In this document: in pieces, positions 51,004 through 59,537 of the stretch | Layout: each line of letters begins with the position of its first letter | Position numbering within the stretch: position 1 is the first letter of the stretch | NCBI GenBank assembly: GCA_019245115.1 | Contig: JAFARZ010000129.1 | Coordinates: 1 to 59,629, forward strand | Source of the DNA: Streptosporangiaceae bacterium | GTDB taxonomy: Bacteria; Actinomycetota; Actinomycetes; Streptosporangiales; Streptosporangiaceae | Reading direction: 5' to 3' | Length of the DNA: 59,629 bases | Notes under the pieces: model-generated | Told to the model about the DNA's origin: nothing | The model's database searches: none | The model's input: only the letters and a program-made list of their open reading frames with translations | Program-made: the position numbers and the translations under genes

Positions 51004-54000
51004 CGGATCGGGCCGTCGCGGACCACCGCGGCCAGCACCTGCTCTGCCGCGACCTGCGCGCCGACGGCGACGTAGACATCGGCGACGGTACCGTCGTGCG
51101 GCGCGGTGATGACGGTCTCCATTTTCATGGCCTCCAGCGACACGAGCTTGTCGCCCTTTACGACGCGGCTGCCGGGCTTGGCCTCTACGCGCCAGACGCT
51201 GGCTATGAATGGCGCGGCAACCGCCGTCGCTCCGGCGGGAACCGCGACCGTTTCCGCGCGAGCCCTCGCCGCCGGTTCTGGCTCGGCCCGGCCGAACTCG
51301 CCGGAGGCCCGCCACCGGTCCTTCTCCGCCTGGAACGCGACTGCCTGCCGTGCCCGGAACGCCGCGATGGACGCCGCACCCGCCTCAAGGAACCGCGTGT
51401 AGAACCCGTAATCGAACCACCCGTTCGTCACCTCGGCGTGACCACGGCCGGCGTCGATCTCCGCCCGCAGGTCGAGCAGTTCATCGGCGCTGACCGGATA
51501 CCACTCGATCTGGTCGAAGAAGCGCAGGCTCCACGGCTGCTCGGCGAACAGTCCGGCGCGCCGGAACCGGTTCCACACCTGAACCGTGCGGCCGACGAGC
51601 TGGTATCCGCCGGGTCCTTCCATGCCGTAGATGCACAGGTAGGCGCCCCCGATGCCGACCGAGTTCTCCGCGGTCCAGGTCCGCGCCGGGTTGTACTTGG
51701 TGGTCACCAGCCGGTGCCGGGGATCGACGGGAGTGGCGACCGGCGCGCCCAGGTATACGTCACCAAGCCCCAGGACCAGGTACTTCGCGCGGTACACGAT
51801 GTCCTGGACGTCCTGGACCGTGGCCAGCCCGTTGACGCGCCGGATGAACTCGATGTTCCACGGTGTCCATGGCGCGTCGGAGCGCACTCCGCTCATGTAA
51901 CGCTCGATCGCCAGGCGGATCGCCGGGTCATCCCATGACAGCGGCAGCCGTACAGTGCGGGACGGGACGCGCAGCTCGTGCGCCGACGGCAGATCCTCCT
52001 CGACCCGGCGCAGCAGCGGGATCAGCGACCGGGCGCTGAGCTTGCGCGCGTCGGTGTGCACCTGCAGCGACCGGATGCCCGGGGTCAGGTCGATGACACC
52101 GTCCAGCCCCTCGGCCTCCAGCGCCTCCTGCAACGCGTGCACCCGCATCCGCAGGCTCAGGTCGAGAACCGGATCGCCGTACTCGACGATGACGTTGTCG
52201 TCGCCATCTCTCCGGTAGACCACGGCGGGCGCACCGGCGCCCGCCTCGCGCCGCGCGAGGATGCCATCGTCGCCGTCGCCGCCGGTCCGCGGCAGGAAAG
52301 GTATTGCCCGCCGGTCCCGCAGCGCAGTCGCGTCAGCCTCCTTCACCGGCACGAAACGAACCGTGTCTCCCGCACGGACCTGGCCGATCTTCCACAGCTC
52401 GCCGCTGGCGACTACGGCGGGACAGACGAACCCGCCGAGGCTCGGCCCGTCTGGTCCCAGGATGATCGGCGTGTCGCCGGTGAAGTCGAGCGCGCCGACG
52501 GCATAGGGCACGTCGTGGATGTTGGACGGGTGCAATCCCGCCTCACCACCGTCCTGGCGCGCCCACGACGGGCGGGGGCCGATGAGCCGGACGCCGGTGC
52601 GCGCGGAGTTGTGGTGGACAATGTAGACGCTGGCGTACAGCTCTTCGATGTCGCCGCGGGTGAAGAACTCCGGTGCCGCGTGCGGCCCTTCGGTAACCCC
52701 GATCTCCCAGTCGCTGACGATCGCCGGGCGGCGTTCCGCGGGCGTTTCCCTGGCCGCGCCTTGCGGCGGTTGCGCGCAGACGCGGAGCACGTCCCCGGCC
52801 TGCAGGGCACGGCCGCCGTGACCGCCGAACCGGCCCAAGATGAACGTCGACGCGCTGCCCAGGTAACGTGGCACGTCAAGGCCACCCCCCACGGCGAGAT
52901 AGGTGCGCAGCCCCGGCTCCCGGATCGTGCCGACTGCCAGCACCGCGCCAGCAGGCACCGTGACCGGTGTCCACCATGGCACAGCCGCCCCGTCGAGCGT
53001 CGCGTTCGACACCGCGCCGCCCAGACAGACGAGCATGTCGTGGGAGAACCGGAGGGTCGGCCCTGTCGTGGTGATCTCCAGGGCCGGTGCGCCCTCCTGG
53101 TTGCCTACGGCGAGGTTGACCTCGCGCAGCGACACCTCGTCCATCGCGCCGCTCGGCGGCACTCCGACCTGCCAGTAGCCTAGGCGACCCGGCCAGTCCT
53201 GCACCGTGGTCAGCGCGCCGGGCGTCAGCACGTCGATCCGCGGCTCGGGGTCGGTCACCTGGTCCAGCGTGGATGTCGAGTGCGTGACCGTCAGCACGTC
53301 GGGCCGGCGCACGACCGCGCGAAGCAGGCCGAGGTTGGTCGCGACGCCATCGACACGGGTTTCCGCGAGCGCGCCGGCCAGCATGGCCAGCGCCTCGTCC
53401 CGGTCAGCGCCACGGGTGATAATCTTCGCGACCATCGGATCGTAGTGCGGCGATACCTCCAGCCCCGCCTCGATCCAGGCGTCGACCCGAACGGGTTCGC
53501 CTGGGAAGGCCACGGAGGTGACGAGGCCTGGACTGGGGGCGCCGCCGCGGCCCGGATCCTCGGCGTAGATGCGTGCCTCGACGGCATGACCGCGGGCAAC
53601 GTGCCGGGACGCCAGGAACCCCGCCACGCCGCCGGGGCCCTGCCCGGCCAGCCGCAGCATCTGCTCGACCAGATCCACGCCGAACACTTCCTCGGTGACC
53701 GGGTGCTCGACCTGTAGCCGCGCGTTCACCTCCAGAAACGACGCCTCCTGCCGCGCGGTGTCATACACGAACTCGACCGTGCCGGCCGACCGGTACCGGA
53801 CGGAGGCGGCCAGCTTCCGCGCCGACTCGTGTAGCCGGCGGCGCAGCGACATCGGCAGTCCCGGAGCCGGTGCCTCCTCGATGACTTTCTGGTTGCGACG
53901 CTGTAGCGTGCAGTCCCGGTCGCCGAGCACCGCGACCCGCCCGGTACCGTCCCCGAAGACCTGGACCTCGACATGCCGGGCCGGACGAACCAGTCGCTCG

Positions 54001-54614
54001 AGGAATACGCCGTCCGCCCCGAAGTTCGAAGTCGCCAGCCGTCGGACGCGCGCGAACGCCTCGGCGACCGCGATCTCGTCGACGCAGGCTTGCATGCCGA
54101 TGCCGCCGCCCCCGCCGGTGGCTTTCACCATCACCGGGAAGCCGATTGCCCGTGCCTGTTCGACGGCGTCACCAGCTGTCTCCAGCAGGCCCGTGCCGCA
54201 CATCATCGGTACGCCGACGGCACCGGCCAGCGCCCTCGCCGTGTGTTTACTTCCGAACGCGTCCAGTTGTTCCGGGGTCGGGCCGACGAACGAAATGCCC
54301 TCTTCCTCGACCGCCCGCGCGAAACCTGGATTCTCAGACAAGAAACCATAGCCAGGGTGAATGGCACCGGCCCCGGCGGCCCGGGCCGCGGCGAGGATGC
54401 CGGAAGCGTCCAGATAGGAATCCTGCGGCCTGGCCGGGCCTATGAGGACTGCTTCGTCGGCCTCGCGGACGTGCGGAGCGGCGCGGTCCGCCACGGAGTA
54501 CACCGCCACCGTCCGCAGTCCGAGCGCACGGGCGGTGCGGATGACGCGGCGGGCGATCTCGCCGCGGTTGGCGACCAGTACAGTGTCGAATGTCCAGCCT
54601 CTCAGCTCGCTCAC
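51000..54614 (-). CDS. Biotin-dependent guanidine/urea carboxylase
   Basis: 1204 residues from GTG 54614 (GTGA overlap with the preceding gene). Biotin carboxylase part: VLVANRGEIARRVIRTA, IHPGYGFLSENPGFA, GGGGIGMQ, EVNARLQVEHPVTEE. Carboxyltransferase part has the AHS2/AHS1 (KipA/KipI-like) domains, with LTTVQDWPGRLGYWQVGVP. The biotinyl motif EAMKMET lies near residue 1163. These enzymes were first called urea carboxylases; when encoded with two DUF1989 proteins they are known to prefer guanidine, giving carboxyguanidine. That preference is inferred from context here. Confidence 0.94.
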   Translation of the reverse strand: MSELRGWTFDTVLVANRGEIARRVIRTARALGLRTVAVYSVADRAAPHVREADEAVLIGPARPQDSYLDASGILAAARAAGAGAIHPGYGFLSENPGFARAVEEEGISFVGPTPEQLDAFGSKHTARALAGAVGVPMMCGTGLLETAGDAVEQARAIGFPVMVKATGGGGGIGMQACVDEIAVAEAFARVRRLATSNFGADGVFLERLVRPARHVEVQVFGDGTGRVAVLGDRDCTLQRRNQKVIEEAPAPGLPMSLRRRLHESARKLAASVRYRSAGTVEFVYDTARQEASFLEVNARLQVEHPVTEEVFGVDLVEQMLRLAGQGPGGVAGFLASRHVARGHAVEARIYAEDPGRGGAPSPGLVTSVAFPGEPVRVDAWIEAGLEVSPHYDPMVAKIITRGADRDEALAMLAGALAETRVDGVATNLGLLRAVVRRPDVLTVTHSTSTLDQVTDPEPRIDVLTPGALTTVQDWPGRLGYWQVGVPPSGAMDEVSLREVNLAVGNQEGAPALEITTTGPTLRFSHDMLVCLGGAVSNATLDGAAVPWWTPVTVPAGAVLAVGTIREPGLRTYLAVGGGLDVPRYLGSASTFILGRFGGHGGRALQAGDVLRVCAQPPQGAARETPAERRPAIVSDWEIGVTEGPHAAPEFFTRGDIEELYASVYIVHHNSARTGVRLIGPRPSWARQDGGEAGLHPSNIHDVPYAVGALDFTGDTPIILGPDGPSLGGFVCPAVVASGELWKIGQVRAGDTVRFVPVKEADATALRDRRAIPFLPRTGGDGDDGILARREAGAGAPAVVYRRDGDDNVIVEYGDPVLDLSLRMRVHALQEALEAEGLDGVIDLTPGIRSLQVHTDARKLSARSLIPLLRRVEEDLPSAHELRVPSRTVRLPLSWDDPAIRLAIERYMSGVRSDAPWTPWNIEFIRRVNGLATVQDVQDIVYRAKYLVLGLGDVYLGAPVATPVDPRHRLVTTKYNPARTWTAENSVGIGGAYLCIYGMEGPGGYQLVGRTVQVWNRFRRAGLFAEQPWSLRFFDQIEWYPVSADELLDLRAEIDAGRGHAEVTNGWFDYGFYTRFLEAGAASIAAFRARQAVAFQAEKDRWRASGEFGRAEPEPAARARAETVAVPAGATAVAAPFIASVWRVEAKPGSRVVKGDKLVSLEAMKMETVITAPHDGTVADVYVAVGAQVAAEQVLAAVVRDGPIR

Positions 54615-55342
54615 ACCCCAGCCGTGACGATCACGCGCAGCGGAGTCGGGTTGAAGCCATTGCACGGGTTGTTCATCTGGGGACAGTTGGATATAAGCAC
54701 GAGGACGTCCATCTCGGCGCGGAACGCCACCCGCTTGCCCGGAGCGGAGATGCCGTCGACGATGCCGAGCGCGCCGTCCGCCTCGATCGGCACGTTCATG
54801 AACCAGTTGAGGTTGGACACGATGTCGCGGGCGCCCATGCCGTACTTGCTGGCCTCGCCGAGGAAGTTCTCCCGGCAACCGTGCTCGGAAGCCGTGTGGT
54901 AGCCATAGCGGAGCGTATTGGACTCCTTGCCGCAGGCGCCCCCGATAGTGTCCTGCCGGTCGATCTCGTTGGCGATGACGGTGGCGAGCGGGTTGCCATC
55001 GTTGGACCGCAGGATCGTGCCCGTGCGCACGTAGACGTTGCCGTCCCAGGTGATCGTGTCCGGGACGGAATACCGCTCGCCGGTGTCGTGGGCGTTGTAA
55101 AGCAGGCAATCGCCGGACTGATTTCCGCCGACGTCCACGATGGTCACGACGTCGCCTTTGGTCACGACGGCGGACCACGGCGCGCGGGCCGGGACGATCA
55201 CGTCGAGGACGACGGCGCCGTCGGCGAGCGGGCCGGCCAGGTCTAGCACGGTGCCGTCGGCGTAGCGGGCCGGGTCGAGTACGATGGCGAGGTCCTGGGC
55301 GCAGTCAGGGGTCTGGCCCGCGGCGTCGGTGACGATGGTCAT
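54611..55342 (-). CDS. DUF1989 protein, UAAP2 / carboxyguanidine deiminase subunit
   Basis: 243 residues. VTKGDVVTIVDVGGNQSGDC, then LLYNAHDTGERYSVPDTI, CGKESNTLRYGYHTASEHGC and CRENFL mark the second urea-amidolyase-associated protein (TIGR03424). In characterised systems the two DUF1989 proteins form a heteromeric deiminase turning carboxyguanidine into allophanate. The Cys/His set suggests a metal site. Overlaps its partner by four bases (ATGA) and the carboxylase by a GTGA. Confidence 0.9.
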   Translation of the reverse strand: MTIVTDAAGQTPDCAQDLAIVLDPARYADGTVLDLAGPLADGAVVLDVIVPARAPWSAVVTKGDVVTIVDVGGNQSGDCLLYNAHDTGERYSVPDTITWDGNVYVRTGTILRSNDGNPLATVIANEIDRQDTIGGACGKESNTLRYGYHTASEHGCRENFLGEASKYGMGARDIVSNLNWFMNVPIEADGALGIVDGISAPGKRVAFRAEMDVLVLISNCPQMNNPCNGFNPTPLRVIVTAGV

Positions 55343-56190
55343 GCGATCCCCCTCGCGGCGGCATAGCCGGCGGTATTGAGATAACAGCGCAGCGCCTCAG
55401 GCGTGGCGTCCCAGCGTTTGTCACCTTCCGTAGTTGGCCGGGATTTCCAGGCATGTACCCGCAGCGGGCCGCAGGTGTACCGCGGCCGGGGATCGGCTGG
55501 GTGCGGGACGTTGGCAATCAACATGATCAGCGGCAGCTCGGCGAGGAGCTCGACGGACTTGCCCGGGCCGGCCGAGCCGGTGAAGGTGAGCCCGCCATCC
55601 GGCTCGACCCGCACTCCTTTGAAAAAAGAGATGCTCGGCGGCAGGTCGCGCGGGGTTAGACCGTGCTTGGCCGCGGCGAGGATGAACAGTTCGCGGCCCG
55701 ACGGACTCGGCCCCTCCGGGGCAGCGTCGCCGTACCTGGCCTGGTTGGCTTTGGCAGTGGAGGTACCGCAGAGGGCGTCGTGACTGCGCGAGTCGTCGGC
55801 CACGATGGTGGCCAGCACCCGGCCGTCGCCGGACAGCAGCGGATGCCCCGTGCCCAGGTAGGCCTGCCACGGGATCTTCACAGTGTCGGCCACGTTGAGC
55901 CGCTCCCACGGCGCAACGGCGTTGTAGATCACGATGTGCGCACACGCCTCTCCTGTGACGTCCTCGAGGCGGACCCTCGTGCCCCGGGCGATAACCTTGT
56001 GCGTGTAGTTCCCGTCGGCGACGGTTTCCGCCCAGGTCAGCGTGCTCGCGGCTACGCCGGGCGGCGGGAATGGGGTGCTGTTCGCGGGCAGGTACGGCAT
56101 CGCGTCGGCTACCTTGCCGCCCCGCGCCCGTGCGTCCACGCGGGCGCTCAGGACGGTGCCGGTCTCGTGCGCGTTGGTCCCAGTGGCCAT
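55339..56190 (-). CDS. DUF1989 protein, UAAP1 / carboxyguanidine deiminase subunit
   Basis: 283 residues from ATG 56190, with AAAGGAG eight bases upstream; the frame can be read from 56271 but that overlaps the permease. Motifs: RGTRVRLEDVTGEACAHIVI, YNAVAPWERLNVADTVKIPW, CGTSTAKANQARYGD, SISFFKGVRVEPDGG. It matches the first urea-amidolyase-associated protein (TIGR03425). Likely partner of the next protein in carboxyguanidine deimination. The gene starts 22 bases after the permease stop. Confidence 0.9.
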   Translation of the reverse strand: MATGTNAHETGTVLSARVDARARGGKVADAMPYLPANSTPFPPPGVAASTLTWAETVADGNYTHKVIARGTRVRLEDVTGEACAHIVIYNAVAPWERLNVADTVKIPWQAYLGTGHPLLSGDGRVLATIVADDSRSHDALCGTSTAKANQARYGDAAPEGPSPSGRELFILAAAKHGLTPRDLPPSISFFKGVRVEPDGGLTFTGSAGPGKSVELLAELPLIMLIANVPHPADPRPRYTCGPLRVHAWKSRPTTEGDKRWDATPEALRCYLNTAGYAAARGIA

Positions 56191-56212
56191 TGGCGGAGCT
56201 CCTTTCCGCGGG

Positions 56213-57790
56213 CTAAGCGGCTTCCCCGGCTGGGACAGGGACGGGAATGGCTGCCTCCAAGGTGGCGGCACCGGCCCGCAGCCGCAGGTGGACGAGGTAG
56301 CCGACGACGAACGTGATGGCGATGAACAGCACCGCGCTCCACTGCAGCCACCAGGTGTGGCCGGTCAGGTCGTAGACGGAGGCGCGCGGCCAAGCCAGGT
56401 TGATGATCGCACCGACCTGGTAGATAACGGCTACGGCGTTGACCGGGATGGCCCACATGCCGAGGCTGAACAGCGGACTGCCCTGCTCGTCGGTGCCGTC
56501 GGCGGTGGCCGCGGCCGGCGTGCCACGCGCCGCCTTGATCCGGGTGCGTAGCAACGGGCCGGTGACGCCGAGGTACGCGAGGTACAGCATCGCGATACAC
56601 AGGCTGGACAGCGCGGTGAAGACGGCGGACTGGCCGAGGTTGACGACCAGTGCCAGGGCCGCGCCAGAGCCGACCACGATGGAAGTGACGATCGGGGTGC
56701 CAGTGCGAGGGCTGACCGTGGAGAGGGCGCGGTAGAAGGGCAGCGCCTTCTGCCGGGCCATGGAGTACATCATCCGGGAGCCGGACGTCTGGCAGGCGAG
56801 GGTGCAGACGCAGATCGCGATGGTGACGTCGACCAGCATGATCCGGCCGGCCACGCTACCCATCACCGACGTGAGCACGTAGGGCAGGCCGACGGTCGCC
56901 AGGTGGCCATCCGTCAGGCTGGGTGCCGCCATTAGCGCGCTGATCAGCAGCAGTGCGCCGCCGACGCCGGACACGGCTAGCGCCCGGATGATGGTGCGCG
57001 CGGTGATGCGACGCGGCGTGTGAGTCTCCTCCGAAAGCTCGCCTGCGGAATCGAAGCCGACCATGACGTAGGAGGCCATCAAACCGGAGGCGAGCCATGC
57101 CCAGATGTACGAGCTGCCGGGCGTCGGTGCCGCGCCGGTCGTGTGTATGAGCACCGCTGGGCTCCGCTTGGCGTGCGCGAACAGTGTGATGACGATCGCG
57201 ATGACGCCGAGGATCTCCAGCACGACGCCGGTGCTGTTGACGACCGACATCAGCCGTATCCCGATGACGTTGATCGTCGTGGTGAGGACCAGCAGGATCA
57301 CGCCAAGGATGACCGCGTTCTTCGCGCCGGTCGGGGACGTGGGCGAGCTGTTAGCGCCGGGGCCGCCGACAAGCTGGAACCCGGTCCAGATGGAGGGCAG
57401 CACAGCCTGCAGCGCGATCGCGGCGGCCGCGACGGTCAGGATCTGCCCGATGATCATGATCCAGCCGGTGAACCAGCCGAACGTGGAGCCAGCCAGCCGC
57501 GACGACCACTGGTAGATCGCGCCGGAGATCGGGAACCGGGCGGCGAGCGTGGAGAAGTTCAGCGCGACGAGTAGCTGGCCGGCGAACACTACCGGCCAGG
57601 TCCAGAAGAATGCCGCCCCTCCGAAGCCGAAGCCGAGGAAGAAGAGCTGGAAGACAGTCGTGAGGATGGAGACGAAGGAGAACCCCGCGGCGAAGGAGGC
57701 GAAGCTGCCGACCCGGCGGTGGAGTTCCTGGGGGTAGCCGAAACGCGCCAGGTCGGCGCGCTCGACTAGGTCTTCGGTGCGGTACGTCAT
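56213..57790 (-). CDS. APC-family permease, probable guanidine/urea-compound importer
   Basis: 525 residues with about 12 hydrophobic segments. N-terminal VGSFASFAAGFSFVSILTTV and FFWTWPVVFAGQLLVALNFS, GWFTGWIMIIGQILTVAAAA and VGFDSAGELSEETHTPRR fit the amino-acid/GABA-type APC permeases that accompany urea-carboxylase clusters. First gene of the operon; all following genes are packed without gaps. The substrate is inferred from context: guanidine or a guanidino compound rather than an amino acid. Confidence 0.88.
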   Translation of the reverse strand: MTYRTEDLVERADLARFGYPQELHRRVGSFASFAAGFSFVSILTTVFQLFFLGFGFGGAAFFWTWPVVFAGQLLVALNFSTLAARFPISGAIYQWSSRLAGSTFGWFTGWIMIIGQILTVAAAAIALQAVLPSIWTGFQLVGGPGANSSPTSPTGAKNAVILGVILLVLTTTINVIGIRLMSVVNSTGVVLEILGVIAIVITLFAHAKRSPAVLIHTTGAAPTPGSSYIWAWLASGLMASYVMVGFDSAGELSEETHTPRRITARTIIRALAVSGVGGALLLISALMAAPSLTDGHLATVGLPYVLTSVMGSVAGRIMLVDVTIAICVCTLACQTSGSRMMYSMARQKALPFYRALSTVSPRTGTPIVTSIVVGSGAALALVVNLGQSAVFTALSSLCIAMLYLAYLGVTGPLLRTRIKAARGTPAAATADGTDEQGSPLFSLGMWAIPVNAVAVIYQVGAIINLAWPRASVYDLTGHTWWLQWSAVLFIAITFVVGYLVHLRLRAGAATLEAAIPVPVPAGEAA

Positions 57791-57832
57791 GGCTGCCCCT
57801 GGGCGCTTGCGATGGCGGCTGTCGAATCACAG

Positions 57833-57854
57833 ATACCTGTCGCTTGACAGGTAT
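57833..57854. promoter_or_regulatory. Candidate TetR operator ahead of the guanidine operon
   Basis: Perfect 9-bp inverted repeat ATACCTGTC-GCTT-GACAGGTAT, 43 bases upstream of the permease start. Size and spacing fit a TetR operator, and a TetR gene closes the operon. A small RNA hairpin is the alternative. The 200 bases here do not show the conserved guanidine-I (ykkC) riboswitch sequence blocks. Confidence 0.6.
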
Positions 57855-57991
57855 GTAGCCACAGCGTCTCCAGACGGCGTTTCCCAGGTATTCCCGCTAC
57901 TCGACGTTCACGTAACGAGACGAGCCTCATGTAACGGCGGTGCTTCGGGAACGAGCGCGGGCCGGTCGCGATCAGGGCCAGCGCGCGCCGG

Positions 57992-58408
57992 CTAATGCGG
58001 GCGGGCGGGGGAATCCTGCGCGTCGCCGGTGGTCCGGCGGGCCTCACCGGTGGTCCGGCGGGCCTCGCCGGTTCCTGGCGCGGTCGCCGGGCGGCCGCCG
58101 GCCAGTTGCCGCAGGCGGGCCAGCTCGGCCTGCAGCTGCCGGGTTTCCTCCTGTAGCTGCAGGACCCGGCGGATGCCGGCCAGGTTCAGGCCGTCGGCGG
58201 TCAGCGCGCAGATCTCGGTCAGCCGGTCGATGTCCCTCGCGGAGTACCGCCGGGTGCCGCCCGCGCTGCGGACAGGGTCGAGGAGCCCTTCACGCTCGTA
58301 GATCCGCAGTGTCTGCGGGTGCAGCCCGGCCAGCTCGGCGGCCACCGAGATGCTGAACAGGCCCCGGTCCGGGTCCGCCCATCCCGGGCTCACCACGGCT
58401 GATCCCAT
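57992..58408 (-). CDS. hspR: HspR-like MerR-family heat-shock repressor
   Basis: 138 residues. GLFSISVAAELAGLHPQTLR, YEREGLLDPVRSAGGTRRYS and DIDRLTEICALTADGLNLAG are diagnostic of HspR. A coiled coil follows (LQLQEETRQLQAELARLRQL), and a tail with repeated GEARRTT units. HspR represses dnaK-type and small heat-shock genes through HAIR elements. It overlaps the J-domain gene upstream by 19 bases, so the two are cotranscribed. No dnaK or grpE is next to it, unlike the classic operon. Confidence 0.88.
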   Translation of the reverse strand: MGSAVVSPGWADPDRGLFSISVAAELAGLHPQTLRIYEREGLLDPVRSAGGTRRYSARDIDRLTEICALTADGLNLAGIRRVLQLQEETRQLQAELARLRQLAGGRPATAPGTGEARRTTGEARRTTGDAQDSPARPH

Positions 58409-58857
58409 TCCCGGGCGAGATAGCGCAGTGCCAGCTCGGTCAGTATGGCCAGCCTGAGCTCATCCTCGTCGTGCCCGCCGGGCGGTGGCGTGCCGCGCGG
58501 GTGTTCCACCCGCACCGGTCCGGCACGCAGCGGCGGCCCGGGCGTGCCCATCATGGGCGCCCGGCCGGCCGCGCGCGTCATGCGCACCGCCGGGGCGGCG
58601 GGCGGGGGCTGATCGTATCCGAGCGTCTGGTCATAGGCGGCGCGGCGGCCCGGGTCACCGAGCACATGCCACGCCCCGGCCAGGGCGCGGAACCGGCCAG
58701 GCGCGGCGGCATCGCCAGGCCGGGAGTCCGGGTGCTCGGCCCGGGCCGCGCGCCGCCAGGCCTGCGCGATCTCCTCCCGGGAGGCCTCGCGGGGCACTCC
58801 CAGAAGCTGGTACAGATCCGGGCCGGGACCGCCAGTACCCGCAGCGGCCATGACCAT
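58390..58857 (-). CDS. J-domain (DnaJ-like) protein without zinc-finger domain
   Basis: 155 residues from ATG 58857, preceded by GAAGGGA at six bases; an ATG at 58887 would add ten residues. The J domain reads DLYQLLGVPREASREEIAQA, with HPD in AEHPDSRPGD, and FRALAGAWHVLGDPGRRAAY. No Gly/Phe or zinc-finger region follows; a Pro-rich linker and a short helix (ELRLAILTELALRYLAREW) end the protein. It would stimulate an Hsp70 encoded elsewhere. It is divergent from hsp20. Confidence 0.85.
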   Translation of the reverse strand: MVMAAAGTGGPGPDLYQLLGVPREASREEIAQAWRRAARAEHPDSRPGDAAAPGRFRALAGAWHVLGDPGRRAAYDQTLGYDQPPPAAPAVRMTRAAGRAPMMGTPGPPLRAGPVRVEHPRGTPPPGGHDEDELRLAILTELALRYLAREWDQPW

Positions 58858-58930
58858 CACCGTCCCTTCGCACGGACAGCCGCACATCGCCTGCTTCCAG
58901 TATGACCCAAAAGAAAATCTCAGTCGAGTC

Positions 58931-58960
58931 TTGTCAGGTAATTCTCTGGGATGCTATACA
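58931..58960 (+). promoter_or_regulatory. Candidate promoter of hsp20
   Basis: TTGTCA (58931-58936) and TATACA (58955-58960) are separated by 18 bases, 52 bases before the hsp20 start. This fits a vegetative sigma promoter. A perfect HAIR operator (CTTGAGT-N7-ACTCAAG) was not found. Confidence 0.5.
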
Positions 58961-59011
58961 GATGCCATGAGCGTGACATGACAACCCGGATTGGCGAAGG
59001 AGGCACCGATC

Positions 59012-59434
59012 ATGCTCATGCGCACTGACCCGTTCCGCGAGCTGGACCGGCTCACCCAGCAGGTGTTCGGCACCACCGCCCGGCCCGCCGCGATGCCGAT
59101 GGATGCCTACCGGCAGGGCGACACCTTCTTCATCCATTTCGACCTGCCCGGCATCAACTCCGACTCGATCAGCCTGACCGTCGAGCAGAACGTGCTGACC
59201 GTCCGCGCCGAACGCACCCCGGTGAAGGCCAACGGGGCCGAGATGATCGTCGCCGAGCGGCCTTACGGCGCCTTCACCCGGCAGGTCTTCCTCGGTGAGA
59301 CCCTCGACGCTGACAAGATCGCCGCCGACTACGCGGCAGGCGTGCTGACCCTGACCATACCGGTCCACGAGTCAGCCAAGCCCCGCAGCATCCACGTCAC
59401 CAGCAGCGACCACAAGCAAGCCGTCACCGCCTAG
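59012..59434 (+). CDS. Hsp20 / alpha-crystallin small heat-shock protein
   Basis: 140 residues from ATG 59012, with AAGGAGG eight bases upstream; a TTG at 58991 lies before this site. MRTDPFRELDRLTQQVFG is the usual N-terminus. The alpha-crystallin domain (about 30-125) has FDLPGINSDSISLTVEQNVL, then FTRQVFLGETLDADKIAADY and the strand AAGVLTLTIPVHE. It holds unfolded proteins during stress. Divergent from the J-domain/HspR pair, likely under HspR control. Confidence 0.93.
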   Translation: MLMRTDPFRELDRLTQQVFGTTARPAAMPMDAYRQGDTFFIHFDLPGINSDSISLTVEQNVLTVRAERTPVKANGAEMIVAERPYGAFTRQVFLGETLDADKIAADYAAGVLTLTIPVHESAKPRSIHVTSSDHKQAVTA

Positions 59435-59537
59435 TTCCCCGGCTCCGGCATCCCCGGCATGGGCCGTCGGCAGCAGGCGGCCCATGCCCTCGGAGTCCGG
59501 GGCTCGACACCCCACTACGTCCCAAGAGTCCGGTGCA

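Noticed and set aside
57791-57991. Guanidine riboswitch upstream of the permease operon
   Set aside because: The conserved ykkC blocks and paired ACGR-loop hairpins were looked for and not seen. The only clear structure is the 9-4-9 palindrome with an AAGC loop.
58910-58940. HAIR operator for HspR in the hsp20 promoter
   Set aside because: GAGTCTTG-like half sites are present, but the CTTGAGT-N7-ACTCAAG arrangement is not.
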